From assembly GCA_029880755.1 (NCBI GenBank), contig JAOUNW010000124.1, positions 1-5,782 of the forward strand: a stretch of DNA of 5,782 nt, given 5' to 3'. Both the position numbers and the translations under genes were made by a program. Below are positions 1 to 4,284 of the stretch, piece by piece. Each line of letters begins with the position of its first letter. Position 1 is the stretch's first letter. The DNA comes from Gammaproteobacteria bacterium (GTDB taxonomy: Bacteria; Pseudomonadota; Gammaproteobacteria; Acidiferrobacterales; SZUA-150). The notes beneath the pieces were generated by a model. The model saw only the letters and a list, made by a program, of their open reading frames with translations, was not told the DNA's origin and searched no databases.

Positions 1-517
1 TCATGCGGATCATCCCTTTCTTCAGATCTTCAACACCACCGGCATAATCAATGACGGAAAAATCAGCGATGTTGTAATACAAGGCATTCACCGTGAAATC
101 CCGGCGCACGGCATCTTCTTCCTGGGTACCGTAAACATTATCGCGCAGGATACGACCGGACTCGGTTAACATGGCCTCGTCTTCCTCATCCTCAACCTGA
201 GGAATGGCGCGATAAGTGGCCACCTCAATAATCTCACGACCAAAACGCACATGGGCCAAACGAAAACGCCGGCCAATCAAACGACAATTTCGAAACACCT
301 GACGGATCTCTTCCGGATGAGCATTGGTTACCACATCAAAATCCTTCGGCTCCCTGCCTAAAAGAAGATCACGCACACAACCACCCACGAGGTAGGCGTC
401 GTAACCAGCGTCTTTCAGGCCATACAACACCTTGAGCGCATGCTGGCTAACAAGACTGCGGGAAATCGTATGTTCCGCCCTGGGAATCTTAAGGGGGGTA
501 TGGGGGGCTATTTTCAA
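1..517 (-). CDS. pcnB: Poly(A) polymerase PcnB, N-terminal part (cut by left edge)
   Basis: This is the 5' part (about 172 codons) of a class II nucleotidyltransferase that adds poly(A) tails to RNA 3' ends and so promotes RNA decay. Visible motifs, numbered from TTG at 517, are the nucleotide-binding LVGGCVRDLLLG (43-54), the catalytic metal-binding DFD (59-61), the RNCRLIGRRFRLAHV block (76-90), and RRDFTVNALYYNIADF (138-153). The long linker between the last two and the start IPRAEHTISR match PcnB better than CCA-adding enzyme. No ATG, and no GTG ahead of the conserved region, is available in frame. The first stop upstream is at 548-550, and TTG at 517 with a weak AGG six bases upstream is the best start. 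E. coli pcnB is also known to use a non-standard start (AUU). Two C6 tracts lie in codons 4-9. The gene is divergent from tRNA-Glu. The identity is firm; the start is inferred. Confidence 0.9.
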   Translation of the reverse strand, partial: MKIAPHTPLKIPRAEHTISRSLVSQHALKVLYGLKDAGYDAYLVGGCVRDLLLGREPKDFDVVTNAHPEEIRQVFRNCRLIGRRFRLAHVRFGREIIEVATYRAIPQVEDEEDEAMLTESGRILRDNVYGTQEEDAVRRDFTVNALYYNIADFSVIDYAGGVEDLKKGMIRM

Positions 518-564
518 TGCTTGCCTAAATCCTATTGAGCCAAACGGCTATCTTAAGGTTTTGA

Positions 565-592
565 TTGTGAGTTATCACCGCTGCCGTATAAT
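565..592 (+). promoter_or_regulatory. Sigma-70-type promoter of the tRNA-Glu gene
   Basis: A perfect TATAAT (-10) lies at 587-592, with TTGTGA at 565-570 as a -35 element across a 16-bp spacer. Transcription would start near 599-600, about 11 bases before the mature tRNA 5' end. The position directly ahead of the tRNA gives good context support. TTGATT at 561-566 is a second -35 candidate, but its 20-bp spacing is too long. Confidence 0.7.
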
Positions 593-610
593 ACCTCACT
601 CTTCGCCTCC

Positions 611-685
611 GCTCCCTTCGTCTAGTGGTTAGGACGCTGGCCTCTCACGCCGGTAACAGGGGTTCGAATCCCCTAGGGAGCGCCA
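611..685 (+). tRNA. tRNA-Glu, anticodon CUC
   Basis: A full cloverleaf can be folded by eye. The acceptor stem is 611-617 with 675-681, a perfect 7 bp, followed by discriminator G682 and an encoded CCA at 683-685. The D arm pairs 620-623 with 632-635. The anticodon stem is 637-641 with 649-653, with loop 642-648 and anticodon CTC at 644-646. The T arm is 658-662 with 670-674 and its loop begins TTCGA. Known GluRS identity features are present: U11-A24, U13-G22 with A46, absent position 47, and U35-C36-A37. The tRNA should read GAG codons. Many gammaproteobacteria rely on the UUC isoacceptor alone, so this is probably an auxiliary copy. It stands alone, outside any rRNA operon. No terminator of standard form follows it. 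Confidence 0.97.
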
Positions 686-688
686 ATT

Positions 689-1363
689 TCATTTATTGTT
701 CAATAAATCCTGTATCCACTGACTGATATCCCGGATTTCCTGATCACACACGGAATGCGGCATTGGATAGATATGCCACTGGACCGGGATGCCCAAAGAG
801 ACCAGCGTTTCACAACCCTGCCGGGCCAGCGCCAGGGGAATCACCGGATCCTGAGTGCCATGGGCCATAAAAATGGGCAAAAAAGCAGGATCGGCGGGCA
901 ACAGCTCCGGGAAAGGCACATAGGTAGAGAGCGCCAAGACACCGGCCAAAGGCCCCGGGTGACGGAGAGCCGTATGCAACGCCACCGCACCCCCTTGGGA
1001 GAAACCCGCCAACACGATCCGTTCTAACGGGATACCGCGGTCCATTTCCTGCTGAATCAGTCCACGAATCACCGACTCCGACTCCAGCATATGGTCCGCA
1101 TTACCGCCCATGCCCTGAGGCGAAAACGACATATCGTACCAGGCCCGCATCACCTGTCCGCTGTTAATGGTTACTGGACGGAATTCGGCATGTGGGAAAA
1201 TAAAGCGTAAATCCGGGCTGGAAGACAGCCCTAATTCCGGGACAATAGCCTCAAAATCGTGGCCATCCGCCCCCAATCCATGCAGCCAGATAACGCTTCC
1301 ACTGGGATTTAGGCCCGTTTCCAGTTCAATGGGCGCCGAAAAGCCCTGTTTATAGGTAGTCAT
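689..1363 (-). CDS. Carboxylesterase of the alpha/beta-hydrolase (EstB/phospholipase-carboxylesterase) family
   Basis: This is a 224-residue cytoplasmic serine hydrolase, close in length to Pseudomonas fluorescens EstB (about 218 residues) and related to acyl-protein thioesterases. The substrate is probably short-chain esters, but it cannot be read from the sequence. The triad is visible: Ser122 in the nucleophile elbow GFSQGG (120-125), Asp172 in HGTQDPVIP (168-176) and His203 in MPHSVC (201-206). The oxyanion-side motif VIWLHGLGADGHDF (24-37) and AWYDM (74-78) are typical of the family. There is no signal peptide. The ATG at 1363 has no Shine-Dalgarno sequence in the AT-rich run before it and no alternative in-frame start. 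Its first four bases overlap the stop of a possible small upstream ORF. The stop lies three bases from the 3' end of the convergent tRNA gene, and the last codons contain an AT-rich inverted repeat (691-708). Confidence 0.93.
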   Translation of the reverse strand: MTTYKQGFSAPIELETGLNPSGSVIWLHGLGADGHDFEAIVPELGLSSSPDLRFIFPHAEFRPVTINSGQVMRAWYDMSFSPQGMGGNADHMLESESVIRGLIQQEMDRGIPLERIVLAGFSQGGAVALHTALRHPGPLAGVLALSTYVPFPELLPADPAFLPIFMAHGTQDPVIPLALARQGCETLVSLGIPVQWHIYPMPHSVCDQEIRDISQWIQDLLNNK

Positions 1364-1452
1364 AAAAAATTTTTTATTATTTTTCGATATTTATTGCTTG
1401 AAAACCTGGACATCGGGCAAAAATGGTCTAACTTTAACAATGATAGTTCCAA
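1360..1452 (-). CDS. Possible 30-codon leader ORF coupled to the esterase
   Basis: A TTG at 1452-1450 opens a 30-codon frame that ends in TGA at 1362-1360, overlapping the esterase ATG as ATGA. A perfect AGGAGG at 1469-1464 precedes it by 11 bases (nine if the shifted GGAG register is used). The predicted peptide starts MELSLLKLDHFCPMSRF and is basic toward its end; I recognise no family. The argument for it is that the esterase lacks its own ribosome site, so a coupled leader would explain both the strong AGGAGG and the ATGA. The arguments against are the TTG start, the spacing, and an AT-rich second half that could stay open by chance. Low confidence. Confidence 0.22.
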   Translation of the reverse strand: MELSLLKLDHFCPMSRFSSNKYRKIIKNFL

Positions 1453-1474
1453 ATACTATTACTCCTCCTAATGT

Positions 1475-1509
1475 AGCGCTTAGTTCCCCCGAATTAGGCG
1501 CTTTTTTTT
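1475..1509 (+). terminator. Strong rho-independent terminator on the plus strand
   Basis: Bases 1475-1486 pair with 1491-1502 to give a 12-bp stem around a CCCC loop, followed by a run of eight T (1502-1509). Ten pairs are Watson-Crick and two are G-U wobbles (1480-1497 and 1483-1494). On the minus strand both wobbles become A-C mismatches and no T run follows, so the element is oriented for plus-strand transcripts. It sits between two minus-strand genes. It could end a small RNA or antisense transcript, or block read-through into queD. Confidence 0.75.
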
Positions 1510-1526
1510 GCCTGTTTTTTACGACT

Positions 1527-1883
1527 TTAGTCGCCCCGATAGATACAACCAGCGGTACAGGTTTCCTGGACAACAATCTTTGATAATAGTGGCAGCTTGG
1601 GCTTTAAGCGAATCCAGATCCATTTGGCCAGATTCTCGCTGGTGGGATTTTCCAGGCCTTCTATTTCATTAAGATAATGATGGTCTAGTATCTTAAACAG
1701 GGGGTCAAACGCCGCTTTCAGGTCGGCAAAGTCCTGGACCCAACCGGCCTGCTCTGCAACCGGTCCGGAAAGATGGATCTCTATACGGAGGGAATGGCCG
1801 TGCAATTGCCGGCATTTATGGCCTTCGGGCACATTGGGTAAATGATGAGCAGCTTCAATGGTAAAAATCTTAAAAATGTCCAT
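1527..1883 (-). CDS. queD: 6-carboxytetrahydropterin synthase QueD
   Basis: This 118-residue enzyme (E. coli QueD has about 121) converts 7,8-dihydroneopterin triphosphate to 6-carboxytetrahydropterin, an early step of preQ0/queuosine synthesis for tRNA modification. The zinc ligands are His13 (EAAHHLP), His28 and His30 (LHGH), and the catalytic Cys24 sits in EGHKCRQLHGH (20-30). The Asp67-His68 pair in LDHHYLN, the ENPTSENLAKWIW block (78-90) and Glu107 in VQETCTAGCIYRG (105-117) complete the active site. The C-terminal CTAGCIYRG distinguishes QueD-type proteins from eukaryotic-like PTPS. An in-frame TGA lies two codons upstream, so ATG at 1883 is the only start. The ribosome site is weak. 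The gene is divergent from rhdA across 89 bp. No other queuosine gene is in the window. The esterase lies 163 bp downstream and need not share its transcript. Confidence 0.96.
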   Translation of the reverse strand: MDIFKIFTIEAAHHLPNVPEGHKCRQLHGHSLRIEIHLSGPVAEQAGWVQDFADLKAAFDPLFKILDHHYLNEIEGLENPTSENLAKWIWIRLKPKLPLLSKIVVQETCTAGCIYRGD

Positions 1884-1900
1884 AAATCAGATTTGATCTC

Positions 1901-1936
1901 GGCAACAGTTGCCTGTTTCTTAGGACAGGATATTCA
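1901..1936 (+). promoter_or_regulatory. Candidate rhdA promoter with an overlapping inverted repeat
   Basis: In the 89 bp between queD and rhdA, TTGCCT (1909-1914) and TATTCA (1931-1936) form a moderate sigma-70 promoter with a 16-bp spacer, giving a start near 1943 and a leader of about 30 bases. A perfect dyad GGCAAC-A-GTTGCC (1901-1913) overlaps the -35 element and could be an operator. The match at -10 is only fair, so this is tentative. rhdA has no clear Shine-Dalgarno sequence before its ATG. Confidence 0.35.
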
Positions 1937-1972
1937 CATACCCTTAGCAGACTTTAAACAGAATAATACGCC

Positions 1973-2788
1973 ATGAACCCATTACCGCTGATTCTGGAGC
2001 CCGCCGAACTGGAAACGGAACTGGAAAACCCGGATCTACTCATAATCGATCTGGGTAAGCCGGCTGTCTACAGTCAGGCCCATATCCCGGGCGCGGTTCA
2101 TCTTGACTACAAACAGATCGTCGCCACCGAAGGCAAGGCCAATGGGCTGATGCCCGACGAGGCCCATTTGTCACACATATTATCGGCTCTGGGTTTTGAT
2201 GAAAAACAGCACATAGTAGCCTATGACGACGAAGGCGGAGGTCGCGCATGCCGATTGTTATGGACCCTTGAATGCCTGGGACATAACAAATACTCCTTAT
2301 TGAATGGCGGCATTTATGCCTGGAACAATGAGAGCAGACCCTTAACGAGAGACATTGATGCCCGCAAACCCAGTCACTATCAGGGCCAGGTTCATCGCGA
2401 CACCATCTCCGTTAATCATGAATACATCCTGACCCATCTGACAGACGGCAATGTAGCGTTGCTGGATTGTCGTAGCCCCGATGAGTACTCAGGCAAAAAG
2501 AAATTGGCTGACCGCGGCGGCCACATTCCCGGCGCTGTTAACTTTGACTGGGTAAATGCCATCGACTTAACTAACGCCCTGCGCCTGAAGCCGCGAGATA
2601 CACTAATTGAAGGCCTGGAAGCTCTGGGGATACGCCCGGAAAAGGAAGTGATTGTCTACTGCCAGACACACCATCGCTCCGCCCACACTTACATAGCGCT
2701 CAAACATTTGGGATTCGCAAACGTAAAAGGGTATCCGGGCTCCTGGTCGCAGTGGGGCAATATGCCCAACTTACCTGTGGAGCCCTGA
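1973..2788 (+). CDS. rhdA: Two-domain rhodanese (thiosulfate sulfurtransferase), RhdA type
   Basis: This 271-residue cytoplasmic sulfurtransferase transfers sulfane sulfur from thiosulfate or a similar donor to a thiophilic acceptor through a cysteine persulfide. The N-terminal rhodanese domain (about 8-125) is structural: the catalytic position is in YDDEGGGRACRLLW (84-97), with Asp85 in place of cysteine. The C-terminal domain (about 150-265) has LLDCRSPDEY, RGGHIPGAVNFDW and the active loop with Cys230 in CQTHHRS, then GYPGSWSQWGN. The CQTHHR loop, the overall length and the cysteine position match Azotobacter vinelandii RhdA as I remember it. They differ from the CGSGVTA loop of 3-mercaptopyruvate sulfurtransferase (SseA). 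The physiological acceptor, perhaps for iron-sulfur assembly or redox protection, cannot be deduced here. The gene ends nine bases from the stop of the convergent 72-residue gene. Confidence 0.93.
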   Translation: MNPLPLILEPAELETELENPDLLIIDLGKPAVYSQAHIPGAVHLDYKQIVATEGKANGLMPDEAHLSHILSALGFDEKQHIVAYDDEGGGRACRLLWTLECLGHNKYSLLNGGIYAWNNESRPLTRDIDARKPSHYQGQVHRDTISVNHEYILTHLTDGNVALLDCRSPDEYSGKKKLADRGGHIPGAVNFDWVNAIDLTNALRLKPRDTLIEGLEALGIRPEKEVIVYCQTHHRSAHTYIALKHLGFANVKGYPGSWSQWGNMPNLPVEP

Positions 2789-2797
2789 CCCCCAGTT

Positions 2798-3016
2798 TTA
2801 GAGTGGATCGTCGTTCATATCCGCGACATAATGACGCTCGCCCCAGCCCATGTCTGCCGTACTCATCGGCTCACGTAAGGCATAGACATCGCCGATATAG
2901 ACCATACTCGCCGCTTCACACATATCCGGCTCGAGATCACATAATGCCTCTGCCTGATTGAGTAACGCACCCACCTGCTTCGCAAACGCTATATTTGCTT
3001 TTGTTTCGCGTTCCAT
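2798..3016 (-). CDS. Small acidic protein of unknown function under a predicted sigma-54 promoter
   Basis: I do not recognise this 72-residue protein. It is strongly acidic (14 Asp/Glu against 5 Lys/Arg), with no signal peptide or membrane segment. The first half (about 1-26) looks helical, running from ERETKANIAFAKQVG to NQAEALC. Two cysteines (26 and 33) are followed by a segment with SMVYIGDVYALREP (37-50), and the end is the acidic ERHYVADMNDDPL. It is likely a real gene: GGGGTGAT lies just upstream of ATG at 3016, a near-consensus sigma-54 promoter would start transcription about 24 bases before it, and its codon use resembles its neighbours. The gene is divergent from the ATPase-like membrane protein and convergent with rhdA. 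A regulatory or adaptor role is possible but is only inference. Confidence 0.7.
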   Translation of the reverse strand: MERETKANIAFAKQVGALLNQAEALCDLEPDMCEAASMVYIGDVYALREPMSTADMGWGERHYVADMNDDPL

Positions 3017-3020
3017 AAAT

Positions 3021-3032
3021 CACCCCCCGGTG
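3021..3032 (-). promoter_or_regulatory. Ribosome site of the 72-residue gene in a small hairpin
   Basis: On the minus strand CACC-GGGG-GGTG precedes ATTT and the ATG at 3016. GGTGAT matches the end of the standard anti-Shine-Dalgarno complement. The same GGTG can pair with CACC across a GGGG loop, a weak 4-bp stem that might limit translation. Confidence 0.45.
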
Positions 3033-3050
3033 TTTATTTACCCCATGTCC

Positions 3051-3067
3051 TGCAACTAGCGTGCCCA
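3051..3067 (-). promoter_or_regulatory. Sigma-54 (RpoN) promoter facing the 72-residue gene
   Basis: Read on the minus strand this is TGGGCACGCTAGTTGCA. Against the consensus YTGGCACGNNNNTTGCW only position -26 differs. The invariant GG (3065-3064) and GC (3053-3052) are separated by exactly 10 bases as RpoN requires. Predicted transcription start is near 3040, leaving a 24-base leader that holds the ribosome site. An AAA+ enhancer-binding activator would be needed. Confidence 0.75.
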
Positions 3068-3316
3068 GTCTGTTACTTGCTTACAAACCGCAAAAATATG
3101 ACAAGCACAATTGCCTAACATGCCCCCATCTTCCCTGAAATAGATTTGATCTCCTCCTTAGCGATTACCGTTTTCGAGCCATTTTTATGCGCTATTTTGG
3201 GCCGGTAACTGACAAAAATATGCCACATTTCTTGATGATTTAGCAGCCATTAAAATCAATTTTTCCCAGATACCGCCTAACCTGTTGTTTATATATATTT
3301 ATTTCAAATAATTATT
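3068..3316. promoter_or_regulatory. Shared regulatory region between divergent sigma-54 promoters
   Basis: With its flanks (3017-3390) this is a 374-bp stretch without a convincing gene; only very short ORFs lacking ribosome sites occur. Between the promoters lie several possible activator sites. An NtrC-like sequence, TGCGCTATTTTGGGCCG (3188-3204), matches about 10 of the 14 fixed positions of the enteric NtrC box. It lies about 150 bp from both predicted starts, a usual enhancer distance. It is embedded in a perfect inverted repeat TTACCG (3165-3170) / CGGTAA (3203-3208). A dyad AGAT-TTG-ATCT lies at 3142-3152. An AT-rich tract (about 3284-3316) directly upstream of the plus-strand promoter could aid DNA bending. 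The region is clearly intergenic; individual sites are tentative. Confidence 0.45.
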
Positions 3317-3333
3317 CCGGCACAAAGTTTGCA
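3317..3333 (+). promoter_or_regulatory. Sigma-54 (RpoN) promoter facing the ATPase-like membrane protein gene
   Basis: The sequence CCGGCACAAAGTTTGCA has the invariant GG (3319-3320) and GC (3331-3332) exactly 10 bases apart, with GGCAC and TTTGCA blocks intact. It differs from the consensus YTGGCACGNNNNTTGCW at -26 and -20. Predicted transcription start is near 3344, giving a leader of about 47 bases before GTG at 3391. A second sigma-54 element facing the other way in the same intergenic region raises confidence in both. Confidence 0.75.
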
Positions 3334-3347
3334 CTTTAAGAAACTAA

Positions 3348-3367
3348 CCCGCGAAATAACGCGCGGG
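3348..3367 (+). other. GC-rich hairpin at the predicted mRNA 5' end
   Basis: CCCGCG (3348-3353) pairs perfectly with CGCGGG (3362-3367) across an 8-base A-rich loop. It begins about four bases after the predicted sigma-54 start, where a stable stem could protect the mRNA from 5' decay or act as a regulatory target. No T run follows, so it is not a terminator. Confidence 0.45.
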
Positions 3368-3390
3368 ACAACTGGAAAACAGGGGTAACA

Positions 3391-4284
3391 GTGAAAGTAC
3401 CGGCTACGCTAGGCGATAACCTGGAAAATCAGCATCGGCAACATATTGCTCGTCAATTTAATGCCGGTATGCGCCGAGTTGCTTTGTTCGTTGCTTTGTA
3501 TCTGCTGCTGGTTTTTATTAGCGTTAATGCATCGTCCCTGCAAACCTGGAATGCCATTGATTTGCTCAATTTTGCCAAAACCCACCCGGAAATGGCGGCA
3601 CTGGCACTAACTCCGCTGTTCATCGTTGGGTGGGGTTATCTTCACAGCCAAAGCCTGGCACAGAAACTCGTTCAGCGACTCCAAGATAAGCCAGTGGACA
3701 CCATGCAGGTGGACACAACTCAAACAGTATTAAGCCGGGAACCTGCTACTGAACCAAGAAATACCGACAAGACCAGGAATTTTAACCTCCAGGATCTGCT
3801 GCGGTCCTGCGTTGAGCACGTGACACCATTAGCCGTCAGCAAGGACATTCAAGTAGTCGTCCGAATTCACCAGAACCTGTCAACGAATATGACTGGCAAC
3901 CATGAAGTACTTTATAACGTTCTTATGTGCCTGCTGGATAATGCAGTGAAACATACGAATCGGGGTGAAATTTCGCTTAACGTGAAAATGCTGGAACAAT
4001 TCCGAAATGATATGTTGTTGCGATTTGAAGTGATTGACACAGGTATTGGTATCAGCCGGGAAAAACAAGGCCGATTATTCGAAGCCGGAACAGACATGGC
4101 AGAAACTCGTTCTCATTACGTCCTGCCTGATATAAAAACACTGGTAGAGTCATTGGGAGGCGGTATTGGTGTTTACAGTCAGGAAAGCCAGGGCAGTACC
4201 TTCTGGTTTACGGCAATACTACAAAAAAGGCAGCCCGACGATCGCCCGGTAACAGCTGGCGCCATAGAAAGTTCAGCTGCCTGA
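3391..4284 (+). CDS. Membrane-anchored histidine-kinase-like ATPase protein lacking a phosphoacceptor domain
   Basis: This 297-residue protein starts at GTG, with AGGGG five bases upstream. An N-terminal cytoplasmic segment of about 29 residues precedes two membrane segments (about 30-47 and 68-84) joined by a short periplasmic loop. A variable linker (87-128) leads to a GHKL/HATPase_c domain (about 130-280). The N box is present in LLDNAVKHT (Asn184), the G1 box in DTGIGIS (216-222) and part of the F box in GRLFEAG (227-233). The closing IGVYSQESQGSTFWFT resembles hybrid sensor kinases. Two things are missing. There is no HisKA/DHp helix pair with a phosphoacceptor His, and the ATP-lid GxGLGL motif is replaced by RSHYVL (240-245). 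It may bind ATP poorly and act through partner contacts rather than as a kinase. No response regulator adjoins it. Its tail overlaps the convergent aminotransferase gene by 12 bp. Confidence 0.85.
   Translation: MKVPATLGDNLENQHRQHIARQFNAGMRRVALFVALYLLLVFISVNASSLQTWNAIDLLNFAKTHPEMAALALTPLFIVGWGYLHSQSLAQKLVQRLQDKPVDTMQVDTTQTVLSREPATEPRNTDKTRNFNLQDLLRSCVEHVTPLAVSKDIQVVVRIHQNLSTNMTGNHEVLYNVLMCLLDNAVKHTNRGEISLNVKMLEQFRNDMLLRFEVIDTGIGISREKQGRLFEAGTDMAETRSHYVLPDIKTLVESLGGGIGVYSQESQGSTFWFTAILQKRQPDDRPVTAGAIESSAA

Noticed and set aside
486..502. G-quadruplex from the two G6 runs on the plus strand
   Set aside because: Only two G tracts are present, so a four-tract intramolecular fold would need each run to supply two tracts with no loop.
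432..632. 66-codon plus-strand ORF reaching into the tRNA gene
   Set aside because: It lies antisense to pcnB, then crosses the tRNA promoter and the tRNA 5' end; composition does not look coding.
611..685. tRNA gene as an attachment site for a mobile element
   Set aside because: There is no integrase and no repeat of the tRNA 3' end elsewhere in the window.
1391..1576. 61-codon minus-strand ORF overlapping the 3' end of queD
   Set aside because: Its first part is queD in another frame and the rest is AT-rich spacer; it has no ribosome site at its ATG.
1398..1583. 61-codon plus-strand ORF running through the terminator
   Set aside because: It crosses a strong plus-strand terminator, then reads antisense to queD, and it lacks a ribosome site.
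1527..1883. preQ1 riboswitch for queD
   Set aside because: The 89-bp upstream region shows no preQ1 aptamer-like C-rich loop with A-rich tail that I can recognise.
1901..1913. GGCAAC-A-GTTGCC read as a sigma-54 element or a terminator
   Set aside because: The GG-to-GC spacing is 8, not 10, and no T run follows the dyad, so it is kept only as a possible operator.
3091..3222. Direct repeat CAAAAATATG at 3091-3100 and 3213-3222
   Set aside because: Ten matching AT-rich bases are expected several times by chance in a window of this size, and the spacing fits no iteron or array pattern.
3021..3390. Short ORFs in the non-coding region, such as a 17-codon plus-strand frame starting at ATG 3187
   Set aside because: No ribosome sites, no recognisable product, and they sit among regulatory elements.
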